Virus record (IMG/VR): IMGVR_UViG_3300021197_000855
Location: 1 to 40,105 of that record
Origin: a virus
Direction: 5' to 3' (one strand)
DNA length: 40,105 nt
The position numbers and the translations under genes were made by a program. A model generated the notes under the pieces. The model worked only from the letters and a program-made list of their open reading frames with translations, ran no database searches and was not told the origin of the DNA. Below are positions 17,587 through 26,882 of this stretch, piece by piece (positions within the stretch are counted from its first letter, which is position 1; each line of letters begins with the position of its first letter).

Positions 17587-18141
17587 TTACTGTACAGCAA
17601 TGTACACTACGCCATCTTTATTGATTAAATCCCCATTACTAGGGCTGGTAGGTAAAGTTGAAGTTGTTGTTTTCAATTTTAATGTACCATTTGTTTTTGC
17701 TTCTAAGCCATTATTGGCTTCTAATATTAAGGTTCCACTTGAACCATTAATTTCAATTTTTTCTTTCATTATAACTTTTGTTAATATATTTAACCTAGCA
17801 CCTTCAACCCCATCATAATTAATTCTTGCTACTGCTATTTGTGCATCATTGGTTTGGTCACGTAATGATAGCACATCACCTTTAATATCATCTGCTGTTA
17901 TATCATCTACTGTTAAATCACCAGTAACTGTTAAATTACCAGTCATTGTAGTATTACCAGTTATAGTTGTAGTACCTACAATATCTAATGTATTAGTACC
18001 TAAATATAAAGGACTACCTATGCCTTCACCATCAAAAACTCTTTTAGCACCAGTTTCTAATCCTTCATTTTGAGTAACACCAGCTACTGTTAATAAATCT
18101 TTAAACGAATCTTTTATCGCTCTATCTTGTAAACTAGCCAT
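17587..18141 (-). CDS. Fibre/tail protein with TGNLTVTG beta repeats (184 aa)
   Basis: The chosen start is the ATG at 18141 (MASLQDRAI), not a longer frame, because this start overlaps the previous stop neatly. Residues ~55-75 are TTTITGNTTMTGNLTVTGD-type beta-helix repeats. The C-terminus (SPSNGDLINKDGVVYIA) resembles fibre-end domains. It probably joins the fibre cluster to the baseplate or hub. Confidence 0.65.
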   Translation of the reverse strand: MASLQDRAIKDSFKDLLTVAGVTQNEGLETGAKRVFDGEGIGSPLYLGTNTLDIVGTTTITGNTTMTGNLTVTGDLTVDDITADDIKGDVLSLRDQTNDAQIAVARINYDGVEGARLNILTKVIMKEKIEINGSSGTLILEANNGLEAKTNGTLKLKTTTSTLPTSPSNGDLINKDGVVYIAVQ

Positions 18142-18355
18142 ATTGAACCTCTGAATATGTTGGAATAACAACTTCTGGTACAATTGTGTAAACAGGAGTT
18201 GCAATATTTATTTCAGATAATGTTGTTGTATTATCTATTATAACTGTTGCAGTTAATGAATTAAAATCAAATGAAGCAGTACTAAATGTAACATCTGCTA
18301 AATTCCAAGTAGCACTTATTACTGATTCTTGACTATATGTAGGAGTAAAACCCAT
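18134..18355 (-). CDS. Small beta-rich structural protein (73 aa)
   Basis: The protein is short, with alternating hydrophobic and Thr residues (STASFDFNSLTATVIID), probably all beta. It overlaps both neighbours and sits between adaptor and fibre genes. No family is recognised; a minor tail component is likely. Confidence 0.55.
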   Translation of the reverse strand: MGFTPTYSQESVISATWNLADVTFSTASFDFNSLTATVIIDNTTTLSEINIATPVYTIVPEVVIPTYSEVQYG

Positions 18356-18726
18356 TATAAATCATACCCTGCTATAGTATATCCAGAACCATCTAAACCT
18401 TTATTAGCAGTTTCTAAAGCATCTTTAGCTTTTTCTTCAAAAGCCATTCTAAAATATTGTGCTAATTCTAATGTTTCTGGTTTTTTCTCATAGCCTTGAG
18501 ATATCACTTTATAAGCTAAAGCCTCATGAAACTCTGGTTCAAATGTAGGAGACTCATGCATATGTAGTTTATCAGCTACAGTACTTGTACCTGATGTAAA
18601 TTCATCATCTTCTTTAATTACAAACATTGTTACTTGTTTTACTTCAGTTGGACTTTGAAACTCACCAAAGCCATTGTGCTTTACAATTGCTATAGCACCT
18701 CTTTCTATAAAATATAAATGTTCCAT
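18355..18726 (-). CDS. Conserved-looking tail/connector protein (123 aa)
   Basis: It starts MEHLYFIERGAIAIVKHNG with beta character, followed by a helical C-terminal half (PEFHEALAYKVISQGYEKK, AQYFRMAFEEKAKDAL). Similar proteins lie between adaptor and fibre genes of marine podoviruses, without a firm function. One-base overlaps on both sides suggest strict stoichiometric translation. Confidence 0.6.
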   Translation of the reverse strand: MEHLYFIERGAIAIVKHNGFGEFQSPTEVKQVTMFVIKEDDEFTSGTSTVADKLHMHESPTFEPEFHEALAYKVISQGYEKKPETLELAQYFRMAFEEKAKDALETANKGLDGSGYTIAGYDL

Positions 18727-18989
18727 TATGTTAAATCTCTCTTTTCTGGTCTAACTAAACTTCTTTTAATTGTTTTACCATCATAATCAACATGCTTTAC
18801 TTCTATAATTTTTTTATCTAATCCGTAATATCTTTGACCCACAGCAGTATTAAAATTAAATGCTGATGTAATAGCTCTACTTTTTCTAGCAAACTCTTTT
18901 GACGCATTGTTTAATCTTGTGCGTATTTCTGTTTCAGACATATCTGGATGATGTTCACGAATTAACTCATGTAATTGTTGTTGTGTCAT
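18726..18989 (-). CDS. Small virion protein, possible connector (87 aa)
   Basis: A helical N-terminal half (LHELIREHHPDMSETEIRT) is followed by a short beta segment (RYYGLDKKIIEVKHVDYDG) of the type seen in tail-adaptor complexes. The start overlaps the stop of the 199-aa adaptor by four bases. The function is inferred from position. Confidence 0.55.
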   Translation of the reverse strand: MTQQQLHELIREHHPDMSETEIRTRLNNASKEFARKSRAITSAFNFNTAVGQRYYGLDKKIIEVKHVDYDGKTIKRSLVRPEKRDLT

Positions 18990-19585
18990 ACTAACGCTCC
19001 TAATCTCTGCAATTCTTGAGTATACAAAGGAGTTAATGATTGAATTTGTAATGTAGTACCCTGTGCTAATTCTACATCTTCATCTGTTTGTACTTGTGTA
19101 TTTAATACATTCTGTAAGAATTTAACAGCAGCACCTAATACAACAGCATAATAAGCTGTACTTGGCATATTATTTATTGTAGTATCAGTACTTCCAACTG
19201 TTGGATAAGATAAAGTATACAATCTAGCAACCTCTGTTCCAGAGGGATCTGGCTTAATAATTAATGTTGTTCCTTGCATATAATATATAGGTGTTCTGGC
19301 AGTAGCAAAATGCAAACTATTACTATCTACTGCATCTGCTTTATTACCTAATGCTATTTCAGAGACACCACGACCATCACGCTCTATGTTTACAGCTTCC
19401 TTATCTGCAATGTCTAAACCATTCCCATTATTTATTGCAGTTTCTGAACCATACCTCATTTTTAATCTAGGAGGTAAGACAGACTGAACTTCTCTAGCAG
19501 ATGCTGTTAAGTATTGTAGAATAGCAGTATCTAATCCAGAAGCTTGGTCACCAATTAAATCTTCTACTTGTTCTATGAAAGTCAT
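18986..19585 (-). CDS. Head-to-tail adaptor-like protein (199 aa)
   Basis: The pattern is that of phage adaptor (head completion) proteins: an N-terminal helix (FIEQVEDLIGD), a beta middle, then MPSTAYYAVVLGAAVKFLQ and a C-terminal amphipathic helix (YTQELQRLGALV). It lies after the capsid gene, where the protein that seals the portal and carries the tail is expected. Good positional support, moderate sequence support. Confidence 0.65.
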   Translation of the reverse strand: MTFIEQVEDLIGDQASGLDTAILQYLTASAREVQSVLPPRLKMRYGSETAINNGNGLDIADKEAVNIERDGRGVSEIALGNKADAVDSNSLHFATARTPIYYMQGTTLIIKPDPSGTEVARLYTLSYPTVGSTDTTINNMPSTAYYAVVLGAAVKFLQNVLNTQVQTDEDVELAQGTTLQIQSLTPLYTQELQRLGALV

Positions 19586-19587
19586 TA

Positions 19588-19881
19588 TTAACCTAAATAA
19601 GCTATGTATTTATGTCCATTACTTGCTTGCAATGCACTCCATTTACCATAAAATATTGTACCTGCAGGAATTGAATCAGTCATAGAGTTTCCATTACCAT
19701 TCACACCCATTCCATTTGTAGAATCTGCTGGAGTCATTTTTGAAAATGTACATGCAGTTAAACAATGTATTGCTACAAATGTTCCTGCATGCTCTGCACC
19801 ATTGTTAATATATTTAGCTCCAGCTTGACCTAGCTGGATGTTTTGTGCTTCTTTTACTGTGTATTCATTTATATTTGCCAT
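19588..19881 (-). CDS. Small virion protein, possible capsid decoration (97 aa)
   Basis: The start is set at the ATG at 19881 (MANINEYTVKE), preceded by AAGGAG. The protein is beta-rich with an AGTIFYGKWSALQASNGHKY end, similar in style to small head decoration or head-fibre proteins. It follows the capsid and basic-peptide genes. Confidence 0.6.
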   Translation of the reverse strand: MANINEYTVKEAQNIQLGQAGAKYINNGAEHAGTFVAIHCLTACTFSKMTPADSTNGMGVNGNGNSMTDSIPAGTIFYGKWSALQASNGHKYIAYLG

Positions 19882-19932
19882 CTTGTTCTCCTTATAACTT
19901 ACCGAGCTTGGCAACTCTCATAGTTATATAGT

Positions 19933-20040
19933 TTATTTTTTATATTTCTTTTTACCCATTTTCTTAGGCATGGATTTGCCTTTTTTCTTTTTTGGAGGTC
20001 TTCCTTGTTTAGAACCATAAGTTCCTTTGCCCATTGGCAT
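19933..20040 (-). CDS. Lys-rich mini-protein after the capsid gene (35 aa)
   Basis: The product is MPMGKGTYGSKQGRPPKKKK plus a second Lys-rich stretch, over 40% Lys/Arg by eye. It has an AAAGGAG ribosome site. Such peptides are common next to phage capsid genes. It may bind packaged DNA; role unknown. Confidence 0.6.
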   Translation of the reverse strand: MPMGKGTYGSKQGRPPKKKKGKSMPKKMGKKKYKK

Positions 20041-20063
20041 ACGCTACTCCTTTAATTAGAGCA

Positions 20064-20081
20064 GGGGAGCAAAAGCTCCCC
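20064..20081 (-). terminator. Strong hairpin directly after the capsid gene
   Basis: GGGGAGC-AAAA-GCTCCCC is a perfect 7-bp stem, 17 bases past the capsid stop. In the leftward transcript the loop is UUUU and no U-run follows. It may protect the 3' end of capsid mRNA or partly terminate transcription, lowering expression of downstream genes. Confidence 0.65.
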
Positions 20082-20098
20082 ATACTCATTGTTAGTTA

Positions 20099-21451
20099 TT
20101 AAGATATCTTAAATAAAGAATGACTCTCAATTAACTGGATACCTAGTCCTTCATCAGACATGTACTGGTCTTTAACACCATCAAAAGCATTATCGCTCTT
20201 AATGTTAGCTTGATACATAGCTGGTCTGTACTGAGCGTGAAATAAATTCTCGTCAGATACTACAACCATGTATTTGTTATAGTCACCACGTAATGCTGGT
20301 GTTGGGATTAACTGAATAATTCCATGAGGAGTTTCTAGTGTTCTATAGTTAAAACCATAGGAATCTCTCTTCATGTCACTAAGATTTACAGTCCATCCAG
20401 ATTTACCAGCGTTAAAAGAAGTGCCATCCATCTTTGACCAATATCCTAAAGCACCAGCACCTACGAAAGCACGCTTAACGCCTGCTTCTGGTACATACTG
20501 GAATACTTTTTCCATATCATCTACAAAGTTAGCATACTTGTAAGAAGATTCAGCTATTGAAAAGATGTTTTGATAATCATCAGTAGTAGTAGAACTACCA
20601 TAGTTCTCAATAGCACTTACAATACCATAAGTACTTCTAATTAGATTACCATCAGCATCAGTTCTTCCACCATCTGCAAAAGAATCACTTGAAGAACCAT
20701 CTTGTAAATCAAGACCTGTTCCACCTACTCTCTTACCAAATAAGAAAGCTTTTTCTTTTTGCATCTTATGCTCTTGAGCTTTTAGTCTTCTTAGTCTAGC
20801 TAGTTCTGAAGATTCACCTTTCAAAACAGCAGCTTGTAAAGTACCAGAGACTTGCAAGGATGTCTTGAAAATCTGTGTACTATTCCAAACCATATCTAAT
20901 TCGTCAGACCAACTACTTGGTGCAGAACTACCTTCACCATGAGCATTACCAACTACTTGTAGAATATCGCCTGTTGCTACTGCAAAAGAGGCTCCCAAGT
21001 TTTTTAACTTGTAAACTGAACCCAATTTAGAGATTACTGCAGAACCTTTATTAGTTCCACCAGATGCTCTTACTTCTACAATTAATCCTAGAAAAGCATC
21101 AGATAACTCTGTTGCTCCACCAAAACCATTAGTAGATGCAATTGGAACTGCAGGGTTAGCCGCAGCTTCTAGTGAAATACCAGCATCACTTGCTGGTACT
21201 GTTAAACTTCCACTTCCAGCAGCACATGTACCTAGTACAAGATTCTGCTTAACCCATGGGTTTCTGTGTTCAAACATTTTGAAAACAGGGTCTGGTACTG
21301 AACGTAGTTCCTGATTACTAACCATTGTAGTAAAGGGAGCAACATCAGTCCATAGTTCCTTAGTGACTTGTGGGTCTACATGGAAATCTCGTCTTTCAGT
21401 AAAGAGGATTCCAGTAGCACCACCAGCACTCATGTTTTTTGCTGTCGCCAT
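20099..21451 (-). CDS. Major capsid protein (450 aa)
   Basis: The call rests on position right after the scaffold and portal, length, and composition: a Gly/Ala/Ser-rich mixed alpha/beta protein with an N-terminal arm (ATAKNMSAGGATGILF) and strands such as DPVFKMFEHRNPWVKQN. Residues 75-165 are rich in Ala/Gly/Ser and may be a surface insertion. There is a strong ribosome site and a stable hairpin after the stop, as expected for the most abundant virion protein. The fold (probably HK97) cannot be proven by eye. Confidence 0.78.
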   Translation of the reverse strand: MATAKNMSAGGATGILFTERRDFHVDPQVTKELWTDVAPFTTMVSNQELRSVPDPVFKMFEHRNPWVKQNLVLGTCAAGSGSLTVPASDAGISLEAAANPAVPIASTNGFGGATELSDAFLGLIVEVRASGGTNKGSAVISKLGSVYKLKNLGASFAVATGDILQVVGNAHGEGSSAPSSWSDELDMVWNSTQIFKTSLQVSGTLQAAVLKGESSELARLRRLKAQEHKMQKEKAFLFGKRVGGTGLDLQDGSSSDSFADGGRTDADGNLIRSTYGIVSAIENYGSSTTTDDYQNIFSIAESSYKYANFVDDMEKVFQYVPEAGVKRAFVGAGALGYWSKMDGTSFNAGKSGWTVNLSDMKRDSYGFNYRTLETPHGIIQLIPTPALRGDYNKYMVVVSDENLFHAQYRPAMYQANIKSDNAFDGVKDQYMSDEGLGIQLIESHSLFKIS

Positions 21452-21466
21452 TTTATGACTCCTTTA

Positions 21467-22369
21467 TTAACGACCTAGTAATGCATCACTAAATGCTTGC
21501 TCTTCAGTTCTTGGTTGTTCAGATTTCCCTGTAATTACAGATGGATCTCTTGGTACCGATAACCTTTGAGCTTGATTTTGCATTTCTTGTGTTTTTTGTT
21601 GCACTACTGGGTTCGCATTTGTTCTTAATTCAAATAACTTAGCTAAATTATCCATAGAAAGATTATCAGGTGCAGATGCCCATTTGATAAAATCATTGGC
21701 TTTTGCATTATCCCATCCATAGTTGTTAACAGCATGACTATAAGCTTGATTAGTTATAGCTTGTTGCTGTTGTTCAGCTACTTGGTGTTGATACTGAGCT
21801 TGCAATTCAGCTTGCCTTTGTGCATCAACTCCTTTAAGATAACCAAGATATTCATCTCTATAGTTTTCTTTAGCCATTCGATACGCAAACGATTTTGATT
21901 CTGGGTCGTTATATGCATCGACTTCATTGTAATTAACTGGTTTCTCAGGTTCCGTAGGCTCCTTCAATGAAGACTGCTGAACTCCCATTTGGGTTTGTCC
22001 TGCAGGTTGTCCATTGGAGAGCTTGGCTTCTAAACTATCAAGAACCTCTGGATTATTTCTAATAATTTGCTCAACTGGAGCCATACTATTTTTGTAATAA
22101 TCTAGTTCTCCTCTCAAGTTAGACAGCTCACTCTTGGCTTTATCAGCCTGTGACTGCCAGTACTCATACCTATTAGTGTCTTCCTTTTGGTCAACACCGT
22201 TTTCTGTGGGTTCACTAATTGGAGCTGCAACCTCTTGCCCTGTTGTAGGGTCTAAGTCAGCATTAGGAATTGTTTCAACTTGAGGTGCTTCAGCAGCAAA
22301 CTCTCCTTCAAACATTTCCACATCCTGTCTCGGTGCAGAACCAGCATCAACTACTTCCAAATTATCCAT
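21467..22369 (-). CDS. Scaffolding protein (300 aa)
   Basis: The N-terminal half is acidic and Pro/Glu-rich. A helical coiled coil lies around residues 68-95 (YWQSQADKAKSELSNLRGE), then a Gln-rich helix (QAELQAQYQHQVAEQQQQ), and the end is short and polar. This layout between portal and capsid genes is that of podovirus scaffolds. No protease motif is visible, so removal from the shell is probably by exit, as in P22, rather than by cleavage. Confidence 0.7.
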   Translation of the reverse strand: MDNLEVVDAGSAPRQDVEMFEGEFAAEAPQVETIPNADLDPTTGQEVAAPISEPTENGVDQKEDTNRYEYWQSQADKAKSELSNLRGELDYYKNSMAPVEQIIRNNPEVLDSLEAKLSNGQPAGQTQMGVQQSSLKEPTEPEKPVNYNEVDAYNDPESKSFAYRMAKENYRDEYLGYLKGVDAQRQAELQAQYQHQVAEQQQQAITNQAYSHAVNNYGWDNAKANDFIKWASAPDNLSMDNLAKLFELRTNANPVVQQKTQEMQNQAQRLSVPRDPSVITGKSEQPRTEEQAFSDALLGR

Positions 22370-22425
22370 TTTCTTTTTCCTTATTTTGCGATTTGGTTAA
22401 TTCCAGCAACCGCTTCCTCAATTTT

Positions 22426-22779
22426 TTAATTAAAATCTTCAACATTTAAATCTGTTTGAGTTAGTCTCATAAACTCTGGACTTCTATATAATGCATCATC
22501 TGTATCTTGCATAGCATTTTGACTTCTAAATGCAGATTGCAATAAAAGTTTTTCTTTTTCTTTAGGTTTAGAATATAAAAACTTTTCAAAGTCATCAGTT
22601 TCATAGCCTTTATCTGTAAAGGTTGTCCACAATTTTACATGGTCTTGTACTATTTTAGGGTCTATGTTTGTATACCTAAACCAATAGTCTTCATTTTCTA
22701 CTGGTCTCATCCAACCTTTTTCTTTTTTACTAGGAGGTCTACTTCTAAACTCTTTATCTTCTCCACGCCAAATAGCCAT
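22426..22779 (-). CDS. Unknown protein between portal and scaffold (117 aa)
   Basis: The protein is charged, Trp-containing (MAIWRGEDKEFRSRPPSKKE, EDYWFRYTNID) and probably helical. It overlaps the portal stop by one base and is followed by a 56-base gap before the scaffold start that holds only a ribosome site. A minor head or portal-associated protein is likely. Confidence 0.55.
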   Translation of the reverse strand: MAIWRGEDKEFRSRPPSKKEKGWMRPVENEDYWFRYTNIDPKIVQDHVKLWTTFTDKGYETDDFEKFLYSKPKEKEKLLLQSAFRSQNAMQDTDDALYRSPEFMRLTQTDLNVEDFN

Positions 22780-25010
22780 TAGCCTTCCTCATTTATACTT
22801 AGTATACTCTCGTTCATCTCACGCTGTGGATTATCTTCAGCAGCGTTAGATAAATCATTTCTTGCATTCTTTAACTCATCAGAAAGCCTAGATTGATATA
22901 GTTTCTGTGCCATCTCAACCTTTGCTTCTGCTTTAGCAAGTTTCTTTTCAAATTCTTTTACCTCTACACGTTTTCTATCATGTAGTGATTCTCTTTGTGC
23001 AGTCTGTAAGTCACCTTTAAGCTTTTTAATCTCTTCATTTTGCATTTGCAATTGACCTTGCAATTGTTTCATCTGTCCATTTCTTTCAAGAACACCTTCC
23101 ATATCTGCAACATCAGTTTGTTTTAATAACTCTATTTGGTCAATTAAACCAGCTTGATACAACTGCATGTAGTACTCAAATCTTCCCCAACGATTACTTG
23201 GGAGAGTAGAACCAGACAGTACTATTACATCATACTTACCAACTGTAATATCATTTTGTTTACCTACAACATTTCCTATATCATCATAAAGAGGGCTGTT
23301 AACTACAACCTCATTAGGTTTATTGTTAGGTTGCATTATTCTAATAACTTTTTCATCTGTATATACTTGCTGTATTAAGCCTATAACTATTCTAGCTAAT
23401 TGATTTAATCCTTCTTCTATATCATCTCTTTTAGATTTAATACGTCTTTGACCATATTCATCTAAAGCAACTGTTCCTTTAAAAGTTTGTGGTGCAGCAC
23501 CCATGTCGCCCTGCATTAAAGCGTATATACCAAGTATTCTTTCAATATCAGCTTTTGCATCTGCTTCATTTTTATATAACTCATTAGGTAAAGGTATAGG
23601 GGATGCTACTATAGGACTACCTAACTCTGGGTCAAACTCTATGACCGCTGTTCCTGCTCTACCCCAATCTTGTTCTACCTGTTGTTTGTTTACTGCACCA
23701 CGAGGGATTAATAATTTTACATTTGTACTACTAGATGCATGTGCAATGATTAATGAACGTATTTTATTTATATACTCTTGCAATCCTTTTACAAGTCTTA
23801 CATCAGACATAGGATAAGGATTACGATTAAAACCATTCATAAATGGTACAATTGGATATTCTTCTATAGGTAAAATTGATTTATACAACATGTGGTCACC
23901 TACAGAAACACATTGCTCTATATTTGTAACATCTATTTCGTTTACTAAAATTCTTTTGTCTTCTATTAAGTGTTCTTTAACAGCTAAATCTATATAACTA
24001 GTTGAGTTAGGTATAGAACCTTCATGCTCTTTCCCTGCCATAGGCATTGGTTGCCCTGTTTGTGGGTCTTGCATCATATGAAATGTATCACCCATCTGTT
24101 CATGCAATTGAACATAACCTCTTACTTGCTTTTCGTCAGTAAATATTTGAGTATCACCATTATTATCTGTCAATATTACTACTTCTTCTTTTTTATACTC
24201 TTCAAATTGGTCGATATTAAATACTTTCTCAGAATTAGAGTAAGGGTCATAAATCTTATAATAGGGCATACGTATCTTTGTATACCTTGTAAACATTTCT
24301 AGTTCTCTATCTCCAGATAGCTCTTCTCCTGCTATTCTGCTTTTAAGCGTAACGTCTTCAGATAGTAGAGAGTGCCTACTTTCAGAAGCCATGTTTATAT
24401 AATTTGTTTCTTGAACATTTAATATTTCTTGTTCAAACTCTGGAAAATTTTGTATCAATTGATTTTGGCTCATCAATTTTGCTACAATAATATGACCACA
24501 GTCTCTAGCAAATGGATCTTTACTGCTTGGGTCAAAATATACTTCAAGAGGGTCTATTGACTTTAGACAAACTTCACCACGACCAAAGTCTTTATCTGGG
24601 TCTGTATATGCCATCATAACTCCCATGCCTTTAACATAGTAGTCATCAATAGCTTGCTTGAGTTCTACGTTGCCATTGGAATTATCCCAGACGTAGGACA
24701 TCAAGTCAGAAAATAAACGACCAACTTCTGTATCGCTGGTTTCTCTGGCAGTTGACTGAAATCGTGGCTTATTAGCAGCGAGCATAGCTTTCGCTTGCTC
24801 TACTGCAGAAAATATTACATTTACTACAATTGGTTCTTGAGCTTTATTTCGTAGTGTATCAGCTTGCTCTTTTGTCCATTGCTTACCATTACGAAACTCA
24901 TTATCCTCTACAGCTTGCTTTGCCCAGTTTTCTCTGGAGGAGCTGTATTCTTTTAATAGGTCGTGGGTAAATTGTACTTCTGGGTCTTTACTAGAGTTGT
25001 TGTTGTGCAT
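22779..25010 (-). CDS. Portal protein, P22-like size (743 aa)
   Basis: Length and layout match P22-family portals (about 725 aa): N-terminal helices, then DPLEVYFDP at 153-161 followed by KDPFARD, typical of this family. A long C-terminal coiled coil (~640-720; QMQNEEIKKLKGDLQTAQ) forms a barrel in such portals. It lies between terminase and scaffold. It forms the dodecameric DNA gate at the capsid vertex. Confidence is high. Confidence 0.85.
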   Translation of the reverse strand: MHNNNSSKDPEVQFTHDLLKEYSSSRENWAKQAVEDNEFRNGKQWTKEQADTLRNKAQEPIVVNVIFSAVEQAKAMLAANKPRFQSTARETSDTEVGRLFSDLMSYVWDNSNGNVELKQAIDDYYVKGMGVMMAYTDPDKDFGRGEVCLKSIDPLEVYFDPSSKDPFARDCGHIIVAKLMSQNQLIQNFPEFEQEILNVQETNYINMASESRHSLLSEDVTLKSRIAGEELSGDRELEMFTRYTKIRMPYYKIYDPYSNSEKVFNIDQFEEYKKEEVVILTDNNGDTQIFTDEKQVRGYVQLHEQMGDTFHMMQDPQTGQPMPMAGKEHEGSIPNSTSYIDLAVKEHLIEDKRILVNEIDVTNIEQCVSVGDHMLYKSILPIEEYPIVPFMNGFNRNPYPMSDVRLVKGLQEYINKIRSLIIAHASSSTNVKLLIPRGAVNKQQVEQDWGRAGTAVIEFDPELGSPIVASPIPLPNELYKNEADAKADIERILGIYALMQGDMGAAPQTFKGTVALDEYGQRRIKSKRDDIEEGLNQLARIVIGLIQQVYTDEKVIRIMQPNNKPNEVVVNSPLYDDIGNVVGKQNDITVGKYDVIVLSGSTLPSNRWGRFEYYMQLYQAGLIDQIELLKQTDVADMEGVLERNGQMKQLQGQLQMQNEEIKKLKGDLQTAQRESLHDRKRVEVKEFEKKLAKAEAKVEMAQKLYQSRLSDELKNARNDLSNAAEDNPQREMNESILSINEEG

Positions 25011-25061
25011 AGAGTTAGGTTTTAGTTAGTTAAACTACATTTCTTTATAAAAAGTTCCAAA

Positions 25062-26534
25062 TTAAGATGTTTTCCAATCATAACTGTTTGCAGTAGACTT
25101 GCTGTTGGATTGTTTTTCTTTACTTTCCACTACATGATTTGGCATATAGCATTTCTTCATAGCATAATATAATCCATCTAACAAGTCATCATGTTTACCT
25201 CTGGGGTATAATAATAACTCATCCTTTAAAGATAATTGTTCTTTTTTAATATATACTTTCTTTTGTGCAAAATAAGGCTCCATTGTTTCAAGTCTAGATG
25301 ATTTACTAGTTCTTGGAGCTTCTTTTATTTCTAATCCACTAATAAATAGATTTTCTTCTTCTGTTCTTTGTTTTAGATATTCTCTTAACATTTCTTGATA
25401 GCCTACAGACTCAATACGTACTTTTACAGGTTTGTATAGTTTAAAATACTCTATGATGCTTTCTGCTAAATTCATAGGGGTTGCTCTTTTGCGGTAGTAT
25501 TCTAGAACATACCTGTTGTTTTTGTTATCAACTGCTATAGGCATAATTACACTATAGTCAGCTGTCTTGCGTATTGAGGATGCAGGGTCAACCCCCATAA
25601 AGACGTTTACTGGTATTTTCTCAGTTTTAGATTTTAAATAATGTTGATTATCACTATCTATTTCTAATTTATAATTATGATATTGTATATAGGCTTCTTT
25701 AAATAACTGGTCTTCATCTCCAACTATTTGACATAAGTATTCTCTGTAAAATACACTTACTCTTGCTATAGACTCTAACTCTTCCTTTTTTTGTTTTAAT
25801 TTTTTTATAGGTTGCCATTCTTCCCACAAAGCTACTTCATTGTCCATGTCTGGGCTAAAATGCATATTTACCCAGCCTTTCATTTGTTTTAATATTTCTA
25901 CTAAGCAGCGTTGATGCTGCGGTGTACCAATAACTATTATTCTACCTTTGATAGGGTCTAATGAAGGAACTGCTGATTGCAATAACCATCTAAGGTTTTG
26001 CTCCATAGCTTCAGCAGTTTTAGTATTATTCTCATCTTCTGGGTCATCTACAATAATTAATGTAGGTCTTTGACTTCCTACTTTAATACCTCTAAGCTGT
26101 TGACCTGTGCCTTTGCATATTATCATAGAGCCATCTTTTAACTCTATCTCAGACTTCGCCCATTGTTTAGCGTTGTGTTGACCCCAGTATCCATATATAG
26201 CTCTAAATGTTTCGCTATATTCAAGAACATCTTTTATTGTTCCTAATAATTTTATAGCATGGTCTTGAGTTCTGGATACTAAGACTATTAATTTACTCCC
26301 CTCGTGATGCATAAGGTGGTATAAAGGGTAGACACCACCCACAATGGAGGATTTAGCATGACCACGAGGGGCAATGATGTTTACTTGCTTGGAGGCATTA
26401 TCAAGTAAAGCATCAGCAATCTTATAATGGAAATCTGGTGAAGGAACTGTAAACATATTTGGCATTATAATCTTACCAAACATTATCATATTCTTTTTTA
26501 ATTTATTAAAAACTAATTTTTTATCTTCTGCCAC
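25062..26534 (-). CDS. terL: Terminase large subunit (490 aa)
   Basis: The ATPase motor has a Walker A variant APRGHAKSS (55-63), SRTQDHA after it, and Walker B LIIVDD (159-164). The nuclease domain has GVDPASS (D316), ADYS (D326), RIES (E375) and HDDLLDG (449-453). Length is typical. It starts with GTG (26534) inside the end of the 53-aa gene, so initiation is probably coupled. It cuts and pumps the genome into the procapsid. Confidence 0.93.
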   Translation of the reverse strand: MAEDKKLVFNKLKKNMIMFGKIIMPNMFTVPSPDFHYKIADALLDNASKQVNIIAPRGHAKSSIVGGVYPLYHLMHHEGSKLIVLVSRTQDHAIKLLGTIKDVLEYSETFRAIYGYWGQHNAKQWAKSEIELKDGSMIICKGTGQQLRGIKVGSQRPTLIIVDDPEDENNTKTAEAMEQNLRWLLQSAVPSLDPIKGRIIVIGTPQHQRCLVEILKQMKGWVNMHFSPDMDNEVALWEEWQPIKKLKQKKEELESIARVSVFYREYLCQIVGDEDQLFKEAYIQYHNYKLEIDSDNQHYLKSKTEKIPVNVFMGVDPASSIRKTADYSVIMPIAVDNKNNRYVLEYYRKRATPMNLAESIIEYFKLYKPVKVRIESVGYQEMLREYLKQRTEEENLFISGLEIKEAPRTSKSSRLETMEPYFAQKKVYIKKEQLSLKDELLLYPRGKHDDLLDGLYYAMKKCYMPNHVVESKEKQSNSKSTANSYDWKTS

Positions 26535-26682
26535 GTTTCTTTTTCTTTGGTTTAGGGCATTTAGTTATGTTATGTATCTTAGTTTCTTCATAGCTACCTG
26601 TTTTTACACCACAATGCTTATGGTCATTACAATCTGTAGCAAATGCACAAGTTCTATCTATAATAGGACAGTATGCAAACAT
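26521..26682 (-). CDS. Small Cys/His-rich protein upstream of the large terminase (53 aa)
   Basis: It holds six Cys/His positions in its first 30 residues (YCPI...TCAFATDCNDHKHCG) plus a later Cys, and a basic tail PKPKKKKRGRR. A zinc-binding fold is likely. Start and stop overlap both neighbours, supporting it as a gene. It may be a DNA-binding packaging accessory. Confidence 0.6.
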   Translation of the reverse strand: MFAYCPIIDRTCAFATDCNDHKHCGVKTGSYEETKIHNITKCPKPKKKKRGRR

Positions 26683-26882
26683 TAATACATATCATCATGC
26701 CACATCATTCCATATGTTTCCATTTCTCTCAAAGCATCAATTGCTACGGAAGAAAGAAACTCAGGGTCAGATGAAGGCATAGCCGCAATAACATGTAAAG
26801 CTCTAATAGCTACTTCTAGCTGGTCTTCCATGATATTAGCATTAACATGCTCATAATCTTCATCAGGAGTCAGGTTGCTCAT
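26682..26882 (-). CDS. Small acidic protein between terminase subunits (66 aa)
   Basis: The protein is acidic and helical (NIMEDQLEVAIRALHVIAAM). It overlaps the end of the small-terminase gene by 20 bases and the 53-aa gene by one. No family is recognised. Confidence 0.6.
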   Translation of the reverse strand: MSNLTPDEDYEHVNANIMEDQLEVAIRALHVIAAMPSSDPEFLSSVAIDALREMETYGMMWHDDMY

